From the NCBI RefSeq assembly GCF_017349355.1, contig NZ_JAFMPM010000006.1, forward strand, positions 1,736,001-1,800,000: 64,000 bases of DNA. Reading direction: 5' to 3'. The notes beneath the pieces were generated by a model. That model ran no database searches. It was not told where the DNA came from and saw nothing but the letters and a program-made list of their open reading frames with translations. This document shows positions 26,972 to 36,342 of this stretch, piece after piece. The stretch comes from Thiothrix fructosivorans (GTDB taxonomy: Bacteria; Pseudomonadota; Gammaproteobacteria; Thiotrichales; Thiotrichaceae). The position numbers and the translations under genes were made by a program. Each line of letters starts with the position of its first letter. Position 1 is the stretch's first letter.

Positions 26972-28333
26972 ATGATTGTTTATAAACCATTTACCGTGTT
27001 CGCCAGTGTGGCAGTCAGCCTGTCGCTGTTCGCCTGCACACCCGCCAGCAATGTGCGCGATGTTGCCGCCAGTACCAGCGCGGCGCACCAATCAGCAGCC
27101 AGTAACTTACGCCAACCCGTGCAAGCCGCATGGTGGCAAACCTTCAACGACCCGCTCATGACTGCGCTGATCCAAGAAGCCCTGCAAGCCAGCCCCGACA
27201 TCAAAACCGCGCAAGCCAGCCTGCGATCAGCCCGCGCCCAACGCGCGATTGCCGGAGCAAGTTTGCTCCCCAGCCTCTCCAGCGGCGCATCCGCCCGCCG
27301 CAGCGGTGGCAATGACAGCTACGGCGCAAACCTCGATGCCAGTTGGGAAGCCGACATTTTCGGCGGCAACCGTTTAGCCGATAAAGCCGCCGCCGCCGAC
27401 TTGCAGGCCACCCAAGCCAGTCTGGAAGATGTCAAAGCCTCACTCGCCGCCGAAGTTGCCAGCAGCTACGTCAACCTGCGGCTGGCACAAGCCCGCCTCG
27501 CGGTGTCGCGCCAAAGCCTCGCTTCGCGTGGCGAAACCGTGCGCCTGATCGGTCTGAAACAACAAGCAGGGCTTGCCAGTGACTTAGAAGCCGATCAAGC
27601 CAAGCTGAGTTTGGGGCAAACCCAAGCACAAATCCCCGCGTTGGCAAACAGTGTGACCCAATCACAACACGCCCTCGCCATCCTCACTGGCAAAGCACCG
27701 GGCGCACTCAACACCCGACTCGCCGCTACCAAACCCATTCCCGCCGCTGGCGGACAACTGCTGAATAACATTCCGGCGAATGCTATCCGTCAACGTCCCG
27801 ACATTCGAGCCGCCGAATACAAAGTGACCGCTGCCGGATTGCGGGTCGGCGAAGCCAAAGCTAACCGATACCCCAGTTTCAATCTCGGCGGTTCACTCAG
27901 CCTTAGCAGCCTAAGTCTGGCGGATTTGCTGGATACTGGCAGCATCGCCCGTTCCCTCGCTGCTTCCATCAGCGCACCTTTATTTGACGGTGGCAGGCTC
28001 AAACAGCAAGTCGAAGCCAAAGATGCCGCCCGCGAACAAGCCGTTGCCAGCTACCAAAAAGCAGTGTTAGGGGCGTTACAGGACGTAGCAAACAGCTTTT
28101 CCACCCTGCAATCGCTACGTGAACGCCAACCGTTATTGGCGCAAAACGTGGCACTGGCACGCAGCGCCGAACATCTGGCGCAACTCAGCTATGACGCAGG
28201 CACTGCTGATTTCCAAAATGTGCTGGACGCGCAACGCAGCGTCTTGAGCGCACAAGAAAGCCAGTTGTCCGCACAAGCAGAACACACTCAGGCAATGATT
28301 AGCCTTTACAAAGCCATCGGCGGAGCGTGGTAG
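26972..28333 (+). CDS. Outer-membrane efflux lipoprotein, NodT/TolC family
   Basis: 453-aa outer-membrane channel of a tripartite efflux system. The lipobox SLFAC places the acylated cysteine at C22. Two OEP repeats follow (about 70-240 and 260-450), with WWQTFNDPLMTALIQEALQA, YGANLDASWEADIFGGNR and the typical RQRPDIRAAEYKVTAAGLRVG. I chose ATG 26972 because it gives a clean lipoprotein signal and has AAGGA upstream; an in-frame ATG at 26849 would add a non-signal extension. It is followed 9 bp later by the MacA-like adaptor, so the whole pump is encoded in one operon. Confidence 0.93.
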   Translation: MIVYKPFTVFASVAVSLSLFACTPASNVRDVAASTSAAHQSAASNLRQPVQAAWWQTFNDPLMTALIQEALQASPDIKTAQASLRSARAQRAIAGASLLPSLSSGASARRSGGNDSYGANLDASWEADIFGGNRLADKAAAADLQATQASLEDVKASLAAEVASSYVNLRLAQARLAVSRQSLASRGETVRLIGLKQQAGLASDLEADQAKLSLGQTQAQIPALANSVTQSQHALAILTGKAPGALNTRLAATKPIPAAGGQLLNNIPANAIRQRPDIRAAEYKVTAAGLRVGEAKANRYPSFNLGGSLSLSSLSLADLLDTGSIARSLAASISAPLFDGGRLKQQVEAKDAAREQAVASYQKAVLGALQDVANSFSTLQSLRERQPLLAQNVALARSAEHLAQLSYDAGTADFQNVLDAQRSVLSAQESQLSAQAEHTQAMISLYKAIGGAW

Positions 28334-28342
28334 GAGAACCTT

Positions 28343-29680
28343 ATGAGCAATCCAATCAATTCAACCAGCAACGATTCCGTCAAAGCGGTATTGGCAGCAG
28401 GCGGCAAAAAGCAATCCCAAGGCAGTAAGAGCAAGTGGCTATTAGCATTACTGGTCGCGGGGCTAGTGTCAGGCGGCGCAGGCTATTACTTCATGGGGCA
28501 ATCGCAAACCAAAAGTCAAGCTAGCTACAAAACCACCCCCGCCAAACTCGGCAACCTCAGCGTCACAGTGACGGCAACGGGCAACTTAAAACCCAAGAAT
28601 CAAGTCGATATTGGTACGGAACTGTCGGGTACGGTCGATGATGTTTTGGTTGATGCGAACGCCGTGGTGACAAAAGGACAGAAGCTGGCAAGCCTCAACA
28701 CCACCCAGTTGCAAGATACCATTACCAAAGGCAAAGCCTCGCTGGCATCCGCCCAAGCCAAAGTCAAACAAGCCGCCGCCAGCGTCAAAGAGGCACGGAC
28801 TAAACTCAACCGTTTGCGCGAATTGTACAACGCATCCGGCGGTAAATTGCCCGCCCAATCCGAGCTGGATACCGCCGAAGCGACGCTGGAACGTTCCCAA
28901 GCCGATGCCGAAGTCGCCAAAACCACCGTGACCTCTGCCACTGCCGAATTACGTTCTTCCGAAACCAATCTCGGCAAAGCGACGATCACCTCACCGATTA
29001 ACGGCGTCGTGCTGACCCGCACCGTCGAACCGGGGCAAACCGTCGCCTCGTCTTTGTCCGCGCCAACTTTGTTCACACTGGCAGAAGATTTGGCACAAAT
29101 GGAAGTCGAAGTCGGCGTGGATGAAGCCGATGTCGGGCAAGTCAAAGCCGGGCAAAAAGCCGAATTCAGCGTGGACGCATGGCCGGGGCGTAAATACCCC
29201 GCTGAAATTACCCGCGTCAGTTTGGGGGCAGATACTTCTGAAAACGTGGTGTCCTACCTCACCGTGCTGGCGGTGCAAAATACCGACCTGACCTTGCGTC
29301 CCGGTATGACCGCAACCGCTACCATCAAGACCGAAGCACGGGAAAATGTGTTGTTAGTGCCGAATACTGCTCTGCGCTTTACCCCCGTGGTGGCTGCTAC
29401 ACCTGCTGCGGCTAGTGCCAACAGTAGCTTCATTTCACAATTGATGCCACGTCCGCCGGGTATGGGGACAGCCAAAAAACGCACCAACGGTACGCCACCC
29501 GTCGCCAACCTCGATGGAATGCAAAAAATCTGGGTACTGGACAATAACGCGCCCGTAGCAGTCGAAGTCAAAATCGGCATTAGCGATGGCAAGCAAACCG
29601 AAATCGTTAGCGGCGACTTGAAAGCGGGAATGGCTGTGATTACCGAAAGCACAGGCGGCACAACAGGTGGCAAGCCATGA
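28343..29680 (+). CDS. macA: MacA-like periplasmic adaptor protein
   Basis: 445-aa membrane-fusion protein linking an inner-membrane ABC pump to the outer-membrane channel. One N-terminal transmembrane helix (WLLALLVAGLVSGGAGYYFM, about 32-51) is followed by split lipoyl domains (VDIGTELSGTVDDVLVDANA; SPINGVVLTRTVEPGQTV), a long coiled-coil hairpin (about 120-200) and a beta-barrel domain. A 45-residue insertion rich in Ala, Pro and Ser (about 355-390) separates the last strands (NTALRFTP ... MQKIWVLDNN). Its stop overlaps the start of the ATPase gene by 4 nt. MacA is the closest characterised relative; the cargo is unknown. Confidence 0.92.
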   Translation: MSNPINSTSNDSVKAVLAAGGKKQSQGSKSKWLLALLVAGLVSGGAGYYFMGQSQTKSQASYKTTPAKLGNLSVTVTATGNLKPKNQVDIGTELSGTVDDVLVDANAVVTKGQKLASLNTTQLQDTITKGKASLASAQAKVKQAAASVKEARTKLNRLRELYNASGGKLPAQSELDTAEATLERSQADAEVAKTTVTSATAELRSSETNLGKATITSPINGVVLTRTVEPGQTVASSLSAPTLFTLAEDLAQMEVEVGVDEADVGQVKAGQKAEFSVDAWPGRKYPAEITRVSLGADTSENVVSYLTVLAVQNTDLTLRPGMTATATIKTEARENVLLVPNTALRFTPVVAATPAAASANSSFISQLMPRPPGMGTAKKRTNGTPPVANLDGMQKIWVLDNNAPVAVEVKIGISDGKQTEIVSGDLKAGMAVITESTGGTTGGKP

Positions 29681-30375
29681 GTGCGTTAATCGAATTACGC
29701 GGCATCACCAAAATCTACGGGCAAGGGCAGGCGAGTTTCAAGGCGCTTGATGGGGTCGACATGACCATTGAGCAAGGCGATTTTGTCGCCATCATGGGGC
29801 CGAGTGGTTCAGGCAAATCCACCGCGATGAATATTCTGGGCTGTTTGGATGTTCCCAGCGGCGGCGAATACTTGTTCCGTGATGTGCATGTGGAACAGTT
29901 GTCGCGCAATGAACGCGCCCTGTTACGGCGGCATTATCTGGGCTTCGTGTTCCAAGGTTTCAACCTGTTGGCGCGGACTTCCGCACAGGAAAATGTGGAA
30001 TTACCGCTGCTGTATCGGGGCGAATCCACCGAAGCGCGGCATACCGCTGCCCAAGCGGCTTTGAAACAGGTGGGGTTGGAAGGTTGGGGGCATCATACTC
30101 CGGCGGAACTTTCTGGCGGGCAGCAGCAACGGGTAGCGATTGCACGGGCGCTGGTCACTAACCCGACTATTTTGCTGGCGGATGAGCCGACCGGCAACCT
30201 CGACACCAAAACCAGTAATGAAATCATGGCATTGCTCACTGATCTGAACGAAAACAAGGGCATTACCGTGCTAATGGTGACGCACGAACCGGATATGGCG
30301 GAATACGCCAAACGCATCATTCACTTCGTTGACGGCAATATCGACAGCGACGTGCGCAAACGGGAGATCACCTAA
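29677..30375 (+). CDS. MacB-type ABC transporter ATP-binding protein
   Basis: 232-aa ATPase of the MacB/LolD class. Walker A GPSGSGKST, Q-loop FVFQGFNLLARTSAQENVE, signature LSGGQQQRVAIARAL, Walker B ILLADEPTGNLDTKTS and H-loop MVTHEP are all intact. In E. coli MacB this domain is fused to the permease; here it is a separate gene whose stop overlaps the permease start by 1 nt. It powers the tripartite pump with the adaptor upstream. Confidence 0.94.
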   Translation: MSALIELRGITKIYGQGQASFKALDGVDMTIEQGDFVAIMGPSGSGKSTAMNILGCLDVPSGGEYLFRDVHVEQLSRNERALLRRHYLGFVFQGFNLLARTSAQENVELPLLYRGESTEARHTAAQAALKQVGLEGWGHHTPAELSGGQQQRVAIARALVTNPTILLADEPTGNLDTKTSNEIMALLTDLNENKGITVLMVTHEPDMAEYAKRIIHFVDGNIDSDVRKREIT

Positions 30376-31592
30376 TGTTATGGAGCAGCTTTTTACTCGC
30401 CCTGCGCGAAATCCGCCGCAATTTATTGCGCTCCTTCCTGACTATTTTGGGGATTGTGATTGGTGTATCCGCCGTCATCACAATGGTGACGCTGGGCAAT
30501 GGCGCAACCCAAGCGGTGAAAAATCAGGTTTCCAGCCTTGGTAGCAACTTGCTGCAAATCCGTAACGGGCAACGCATGATGGGGCCACCGGGTGGCGGCG
30601 GGGGCGGCGGTTCGCCACCGTTTTCATTGGAAGATGTCGCCGCTATCCGTAACCAAATCACCGGGCTGGCAGCCGTTGCGCCGGAGGTGAGCAAGAGCGC
30701 GACGGTCGTTTCTATGTCAAACAACTGGTCAACCAGCGTCACAGGTTCGAGCAACGATTTCTTCATTGCCGGAAGCTGGAAACTAGCGGCAGGGCGCACC
30801 TTTAGCGAGGCAGAAGAAAAGGCGGGGCAAACCGTGTGTTTGATCGGCGAAACTATTCGCCGTGAATTGTTCGGCACGCAACAACCCGTGGGCGAGAGCT
30901 TGCGGGTGAATAACTTTTCCTGCGAAATCATCGGCATTTTGGTATCCAAGGGGCAAGCGTCGATGGGGCGTGATCAGGATGATACCGTCATTATGCCGAT
31001 CAAAGCGGTGCAACGGCGTTTGACGGGTAATCAGAACGTGTCCAGCATCCAAGTGTCGGTTGCGGATGAAAACGATATTACCAGCGTCAAAGAGCAATTG
31101 ACCAACCTGATGCGCGAACGCCGCAGGTTGGGGGATGACAAGGACGACAATTTTAACGTGCAGGATACCCGCCAGATTGCTGAAGCCTTGTCCGGCACGA
31201 CGCAAGTGATGACTACTTTGCTGGCAGCGGTGGCTTCGGTCAGTTTGCTGGTCGGCGGGATCGGCATTATGAATATTATGCTGGTGTCCGTGACCGAACG
31301 TACCCGCGAGATCGGCATCCGGCTGGCGATTGGGGCATTGGAGCGCGAAGTGTTACTGCAATTTTTGATCGAAGCGGTGGTACTGGCGTCCCTTGGCGGC
31401 TTGGTTGGGATTGGGTTGGCAACGCTGGCATCCATCGGTTTGTCGCAGGTGATGAATGTGCCGTATACCTTCAACGTGGGCATTAATTTGCTGTCGTTTG
31501 TATTTTCGGCAGGGATTGGCGTGTTGTTTGGGTACATGCCTGCGAAACGGGCGGCACGGCTAGACCCGATTGATGCGTTACGGCACGAGTGA
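30375..31592 (+). CDS. MacB-type ABC transporter permease
   Basis: 405-aa inner-membrane permease of the FtsX/MacB superfamily: first helix after LREIRRNLLRSFLTILGIVIG (split by the membrane start), a large periplasmic MacB_PCD domain (about 50-270), then three helices (VASVSLLVGGIGIMNIMLVS, FLIEAVVLASLGGLVGIGLA, LLSFVFSAGIGVLFGYMPA) and the FtsX signature ERTREIGIRLAIGA. A Gly/Pro-rich stretch (MGPPGGGGGGGSPP, about 72-85) interrupts the periplasmic domain early. MacB-type mechanotransmission pumps export peptides, macrolides or lipoprotein-like cargo. It ends the efflux operon and overlaps the convergent fbpC by 15 bp. Confidence 0.93.
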   Translation: MLWSSFLLALREIRRNLLRSFLTILGIVIGVSAVITMVTLGNGATQAVKNQVSSLGSNLLQIRNGQRMMGPPGGGGGGGSPPFSLEDVAAIRNQITGLAAVAPEVSKSATVVSMSNNWSTSVTGSSNDFFIAGSWKLAAGRTFSEAEEKAGQTVCLIGETIRRELFGTQQPVGESLRVNNFSCEIIGILVSKGQASMGRDQDDTVIMPIKAVQRRLTGNQNVSSIQVSVADENDITSVKEQLTNLMRERRRLGDDKDDNFNVQDTRQIAEALSGTTQVMTTLLAAVASVSLLVGGIGIMNIMLVSVTERTREIGIRLAIGALEREVLLQFLIEAVVLASLGGLVGIGLATLASIGLSQVMNVPYTFNVGINLLSFVFSAGIGVLFGYMPAKRAARLDPIDALRHE

Positions 31593-32627
31593 AGCGAAGA
31601 CCACCAAGTGCTGCATATCCAACGTGAAACCCACGGTATCCCCCGCCTCATACGCTTGATGGCTGGGGGCAAGTGCCAGCAATTGGCTACCATCTTCCAG
31701 CCCCAGCACATACAAATATTCCGCGCCACGGAATACCCGCGACACCACTTTGGCTTTGCGCGGTGCATCAGCAACCAGTTTCAGGTCATCCGGGCGAATC
31801 AGCACATCCACGGCAGCATCCGGCTGGCATTCCGCCGGTATCACGCCTTTGACCGCGCCCAATAAAGTCGAAACAGTGTCGTGATTCAATACTGTCCCCG
31901 CAATCAGCGCACCTTGCCCAATAAACCCTGCCACAAACTGATTCACCGGCTTGTGATACAAGTTGTAACCCGTGTCCCATTGCTGCAAACGCCCGCTTTG
32001 TAACACACCGATTTCATCTGCCATCGCAAATGCTTCGTGCTGGTCGTGCGTGACTAGAATGGCGGTCATGCCTTCGCGCTTGAGAATATCGCGCACTTCC
32101 CGCGCCAGCATTTCGCGCAATTCCACGTCTTGGCTACCGAATGGCTCATCCAGCAACAGCAAACGCGGTTGCGGCGCAAGGGCGCGTGCCAACGCAATCC
32201 GCTGTTGCTGACCGCCTGACAATTCGTGCGGGTAACGCTTTTCGTAACCGGGCAAATTCACCAGTTCCAGCAATTCCGCCACGCGCCGCGCCTTGTCCTT
32301 GCCCGACTGCTTGCGAATCCCGAAGGTAATATTGTCAGCAATGCTCAGGTGCGGAAACAGCGCGTAATCCTGAAACACCATGCCGATATTGCGTTTTTCC
32401 GGCGGCAACTGCACATCGGGTGCACTGATCACCTGATCTTTGAGCGTAATCCTGCCACGGGTGACAGGCTCGAAACCAGCAATAGCCCGCAGCAAGGTCG
32501 TCTTGCCGCAGCCACTTGGCCCTAGCAAACAACCGATTTGCCCGTCTTCCACCGTCAGATTGACATCATGTACCACTGCATTACTGCCGTATTCGATGTG
32601 AATGTTTTGCAGGACTAACTTGCTCAT
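31578..32627 (-). CDS. fbpC: Ferric iron ABC transporter ATP-binding protein
   Basis: 349-aa ATPase of the FbpABC/AfuABC class. Walker A GPSGCGKTT, signature LSGGQQQRIALARAL, Walker B LLLDEPFGSQD and H-loop VTHDQHEA are intact; a C-terminal TOBE-like domain (about 240-345) follows, with VLIRPDDLKLV. The start is ATG 32627, which overlaps the permease stop by one base (TGATG); a TTG one codon earlier is also in frame. It is the last gene of the minus-strand iron island and couples ATP hydrolysis to Fe(III) import by FbpB. Confidence 0.92.
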   Translation of the reverse strand: MSKLVLQNIHIEYGSNAVVHDVNLTVEDGQIGCLLGPSGCGKTTLLRAIAGFEPVTRGRITLKDQVISAPDVQLPPEKRNIGMVFQDYALFPHLSIADNITFGIRKQSGKDKARRVAELLELVNLPGYEKRYPHELSGGQQQRIALARALAPQPRLLLLDEPFGSQDVELREMLAREVRDILKREGMTAILVTHDQHEAFAMADEIGVLQSGRLQQWDTGYNLYHKPVNQFVAGFIGQGALIAGTVLNHDTVSTLLGAVKGVIPAECQPDAAVDVLIRPDDLKLVADAPRKAKVVSRVFRGAEYLYVLGLEDGSQLLALAPSHQAYEAGDTVGFTLDMQHLVVFASLVP

Positions 32628-34264
32628 CAATGTTCCCCAGCCCGCGATTTGCTAATCGAACGGCTCAATAAAATCACCGGAATAATCCCCGCTGCCACAA
32701 TCATCAGCGACGGCAAACCCGCATCCGCCAGCCGTTCATCCGAAGCCAATTCATACGCCCGCACTGCCAGCGTATTGAAATTGAACGGGCGCAAAATCAG
32801 CGTGGCAGGCAATTCTTTCAGCACATCCACAAACACCAGCAAAATCGCGGTGAGTAACGAGCCTTTCATCAAGGGCAAATGCAGCCGCTGCAACACGCCC
32901 AACGGACTCAAGCCCAGCGAACGCCCCGCATTATCCAGCGTCGGTTTGATCTTACCCAAACCCGCTTCCACCGTTTGCAGCGACACCGCCAAAAAGCGCA
33001 CATTGTAGGCAAACAACAGCGTAAACAGCGTGCCACTCAGCAATAAGCCCACATTGCTGTCGAAAAACTGCTTGCTCAGGTGGTTGAGTTGCGTATCCGC
33101 CCACGCAAACGGAATCAGCACCCCAATCGCAATCACCGTCCCCGGAATCGCATATCCCATTGCCGCAATCCGCGAAGCAATATTCACCAGCGGATCATTA
33201 TTCAGCCGTTTGCCATAACCCAAAATCAACGCCAGCAACAGCGCAAACACCGCAGCCAAACTTGCCAGCATCAAGCTGTGCCACACCAGATTAATGAAAT
33301 CACTATCCAGCCCCTTGCTGGCAACCTTAATGCTCCAATGCAGCAATTGTCCTACCGGAATCACAAACCCCAGCAACAAGGGCAGGGCACACACCAACAC
33401 CGCAGCCACTGCTGTCCAGCCACGCAAACGGAATTTCGGAATGCGCGAATACTTGCTGGAGGTATGGTGATACCGCGCTCGACTGCGCGACCAACGTTCC
33501 AACAGGATCAGCATGAACACAAAGCCCATCAGCAACGCCGCTAATTGCGAAGCTGCCGCGTGATCGCCCAGCCCAAACCAAGTACGGAAAATACCCGTGG
33601 TAAAGGTCGAAACGCCGAAATATTGCACCGTGCCAAAATCCGCCAGCGTTTCCATCAAGGCCAGCGACAAACCGGTAATAATGGCAGGCCGTGCCAACGG
33701 CAACGCCACCCGAAAGAAACTTTGCCACTGGTTTGACCCCAATGTACGGCTCACTTCCAGCACGCAAATTGACTGTTCCAGAAACGCCGCACGCGCCAAC
33801 AAATACACATACGGGAACAGCACCAGCGACAACATGGTGATTGCGCCACCAAGGGAGCGCACATTCGGGAAGTAATAATCGCCATACCCCCAGCCCGTCA
33901 GCTCGCGCAACAAGGTTTGCACCGGCCCCGAAAAATCCAGCATCCCGGTGTAGGTGTAGGCAATAATGTAGGCAGGCATCGCCATCGGCAATAGCAATGC
34001 CCATTCAAACAGCCGTCGCCCCGGAAACTCGCACATGCTGTTCAACCATGCCGCCGGAAGCCCCAGCAGCAATACGCCAAACCCCACACCCAACACTAGC
34101 CACAGCGTATTCAGCAAATAATCGGTGAGGACTGTTTCACGCAAATGCTGCCAAACTTCAGGCGCAGGCACGAACACGTAGCCGAACACCGCGAGGATCG
34201 GCAAAGCAGTAAGCAATGCCATGCCCAACAGCACAGCACGCCAGAGCAGGGGTTTTATTTCCAC
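32627..34264 (-). CDS. fbpB: Ferric iron ABC transporter permease
   Basis: 545-aa inner-membrane permease with about 12 transmembrane helices in two homologous halves, as in FbpB/SfuB/AfuB. EAA-type loops that contact the ATPase occur in both halves (LEVSRTLGSNQWQSFFRVAL near 170-190 and LDNAGRSLGLSPLGVLQRLH near 440-460). It starts 10 nt inside the fbpA 3' end and abuts fbpC, so all three subunits are translated from one message. Substrate is inferred from the FutA/FbpA-like binding protein upstream. Confidence 0.93.
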   Translation of the reverse strand: MEIKPLLWRAVLLGMALLTALPILAVFGYVFVPAPEVWQHLRETVLTDYLLNTLWLVLGVGFGVLLLGLPAAWLNSMCEFPGRRLFEWALLLPMAMPAYIIAYTYTGMLDFSGPVQTLLRELTGWGYGDYYFPNVRSLGGAITMLSLVLFPYVYLLARAAFLEQSICVLEVSRTLGSNQWQSFFRVALPLARPAIITGLSLALMETLADFGTVQYFGVSTFTTGIFRTWFGLGDHAAASQLAALLMGFVFMLILLERWSRSRARYHHTSSKYSRIPKFRLRGWTAVAAVLVCALPLLLGFVIPVGQLLHWSIKVASKGLDSDFINLVWHSLMLASLAAVFALLLALILGYGKRLNNDPLVNIASRIAAMGYAIPGTVIAIGVLIPFAWADTQLNHLSKQFFDSNVGLLLSGTLFTLLFAYNVRFLAVSLQTVEAGLGKIKPTLDNAGRSLGLSPLGVLQRLHLPLMKGSLLTAILLVFVDVLKELPATLILRPFNFNTLAVRAYELASDERLADAGLPSLMIVAAGIIPVILLSRSISKSRAGEH

Positions 34265-35265
34265 CCAGCTTTATCCATGATTTTGACTGCTTCGGCATTG
34301 TGTTTGCCGAGTTCGGACAAGTTCAGGCTATCGGCTTTGAATTCGCCCCAACCTTTGAGCATTGCACTGGGCGCAATACCGGCTTTCACGGGGTATTCCT
34401 GATTGGCTTCGGCGTACCATTTTTGTGATTCATCGTTGACCAAGAATTCCATCAGTTTGACGGCGTTATCCTTGTTTTTGGCGGTTTTGGTGACAGCCGC
34501 CCCGCTGATATTAATGTGTGTGCCACGGTCGGATTGGTTAGGCCAGAAGATTGCCATTTTTTCCGCTGCGGCTTTGTCTTCCGCCTCTTCACTCGTCAGC
34601 ATTTGCCCGTAGTAGTAGGTGTTGGCAAGCGCAATGTCGCACTGTCCAGCCGCTGCCGCCTTGATTTGGTCACGGTCGCCGCCTTCGGGTGGACGCGCAA
34701 AGTTTTTCACTAAACCTTCCGCCCACTCCTGCGCTTTTTCCGCGCCGTTCACCGCGATCATCGAACCAAGCATCGACTGGTTGTAGATATTGTCGGAAGA
34801 ACGCACGCAGATACGCCCTTTCCATTTCGGATCAGCCAAATCTTCGTAGGTGGACAGTTCTTCCGGCTTCACTTTGTCTTTCACGTAAAAGATTGGGCGA
34901 GCGCGGGAGGTCAACCCAAACCATTGATTGGCGGGGTCACGCAGGTTTTCAGGGATGTCTTTTTTTAGTGTTTCGGATTCGACGGGTTGGGTCAGTTGCA
35001 TCTCGACCGCACGGTAGAGACGACCAGCATCCGCAGTCATGAGCAAATCAGCAGGTGTGTTTTCACCTTCGAGCTTGAGGCGTTCCAATAGCGCGTCGTC
35101 TTTGCCTGTCACGAGGTTGACTTTAACGCCGGTTTGTTCGGTGAATTTGTCGAACAGCGGCTTGATCAGTTGTTCCTTGCGAGCGGAATAGACGTTGACT
35201 TCGCCATCTGCCAGCACGGGGGCGGCAATGCTGGTGATGACCAGCGCGAGTAATAGTTTGTTCAT
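34255..35265 (-). CDS. fbpA: Ferric iron-binding periplasmic protein
   Basis: 336-aa periplasmic Fe(III)-binding protein. Signal peptide MNKLLLALVITSIAAPVLA; mature protein begins with DGEVNVYSARKEQLIKPLFD, the typical class III ferric-binding start. The tyrosine cluster IALANTYYYGQM supplies iron ligands, as in FutA/FbpA; VRSSDNIYNQSMLGSMI and SDRGTHINISGAAV are conserved. I chose ATG 35265, which has GAGGA 7 nt upstream, over in-frame ATGs at 35271 and 35286. It is followed by fbpB (overlap 10 nt) and preceded by the siderophore porin gene. Confidence 0.93.
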   Translation of the reverse strand: MNKLLLALVITSIAAPVLADGEVNVYSARKEQLIKPLFDKFTEQTGVKVNLVTGKDDALLERLKLEGENTPADLLMTADAGRLYRAVEMQLTQPVESETLKKDIPENLRDPANQWFGLTSRARPIFYVKDKVKPEELSTYEDLADPKWKGRICVRSSDNIYNQSMLGSMIAVNGAEKAQEWAEGLVKNFARPPEGGDRDQIKAAAAGQCDIALANTYYYGQMLTSEEAEDKAAAEKMAIFWPNQSDRGTHINISGAAVTKTAKNKDNAVKLMEFLVNDESQKWYAEANQEYPVKAGIAPSAMLKGWGEFKADSLNLSELGKHNAEAVKIMDKAGWK

Positions 35266-35288
35266 GCTCATATCCTCAGCAGTCAAGA

Positions 35289-36317
35289 TTAAAATTCGTA
35301 AGCGATTTGTGCGGTGACGCTTTTACTCTTCAGGTCGTCGTAATCTGTTGCCTGCATCAGTTCCACCGCGCCTTCGATGCCTTTCATGATGGGTTGGCGG
35401 TAGGTGATGCCGTAAGATTTTTCAGCTAAATCCAGTTGGGTATCGGCATCCTTGGTTTTATTCCATGACATCGCTAGCGTGCGGTCATTATTCAGATCAA
35501 TATCCGCTTCGATATGGGTGGCAGAGGGTTTCGCCGCAGCGGTCAGGCTACCGCCGTCCGCATCCGCCAAATCGCCTGTTTGGAAGGATTTGGTTGCCAT
35601 GATGTGTTCACCCAATACCGTTACGCGCCCCAGTTTGGCACTGCCATGCACGGCTACACCGGGTACTACGTCGGTGGAATTATTTACATCAGCAAAGCCA
35701 CCTGATTCCCCTAAGTTATTGATGTAATCAACGCCAGCGTGAGCCGTTTCGGTGTCGTAGCTGATGCCTATGCCGTAGCCTTGATCGTGTTTGCTGCCAT
35801 CAGCCGTTTGGGTGGCTTCGGCGGCAAATGCAAAACCTGTGGCGGTGAGATTGCTTTGTTTGCTGGTCGCGGTGAGGGTTTTGTCGCGCCAGCCTTCGCC
35901 TAAATCCAACGTGAGCGGGTCGTGTACCATTGCTGTTTCGTATTTGCCGAAGGGTAAGTATTGATTACCCGCAGAAATATCGAGCTTGTCATCGGGTCGG
36001 GCGTGCCATGTGACGAAGGCTTGGTCGATTTCGGGATCGGTGACGACGCCATCAATCTCTTCTTCGTAGAGCGCGGAAATAGTGGCATCGACGTGTTCAT
36101 TGGGCTTGTAAACTGCGCCCAAGGTGACGGCTTGGGCAGCGAAACCATCGACTTTTTCATTGCTGATATTGCCAGCGCCATCCTCTACTTCGCTATCGCG
36201 TGTGCCGTAGATGAGCTGAACGCCACCCGTGATTTCCATTTGCTCGTTGATATTGACTGCCCACGCGGGGTTGGTGAGGGCGGTTGTGATCAATAGTGCT
36301 AATACGGTTTTTTTCAT
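35289..36317 (-). CDS. LbtU-like siderophore porin
   Basis: 342-aa outer-membrane beta-barrel protein: signal peptide MKKTVLALLITTALTNPAWA, alternating amphipathic strands and a C-terminal aromatic strand (KSKSVTAQIAYEF) that serves as the BAM signal. Features such as DKLDISAGNQYLPFGKYETA, GYGIGISYDTETAHAGVDY and FNR-like loops recall LbtU, the TonB-independent legiobactin receptor of Legionella. Placement between the imelysin genes and fbpABC supports an iron role. A general porin is the alternative. Reasonably sure of the fold, less of the substrate. Confidence 0.75.
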   Translation of the reverse strand: MKKTVLALLITTALTNPAWAVNINEQMEITGGVQLIYGTRDSEVEDGAGNISNEKVDGFAAQAVTLGAVYKPNEHVDATISALYEEEIDGVVTDPEIDQAFVTWHARPDDKLDISAGNQYLPFGKYETAMVHDPLTLDLGEGWRDKTLTATSKQSNLTATGFAFAAEATQTADGSKHDQGYGIGISYDTETAHAGVDYINNLGESGGFADVNNSTDVVPGVAVHGSAKLGRVTVLGEHIMATKSFQTGDLADADGGSLTAAAKPSATHIEADIDLNNDRTLAMSWNKTKDADTQLDLAEKSYGITYRQPIMKGIEGAVELMQATDYDDLKSKSVTAQIAYEF

Positions 36318-36342
36318 GAGGTAAACTCCGATGTAGTAAAAA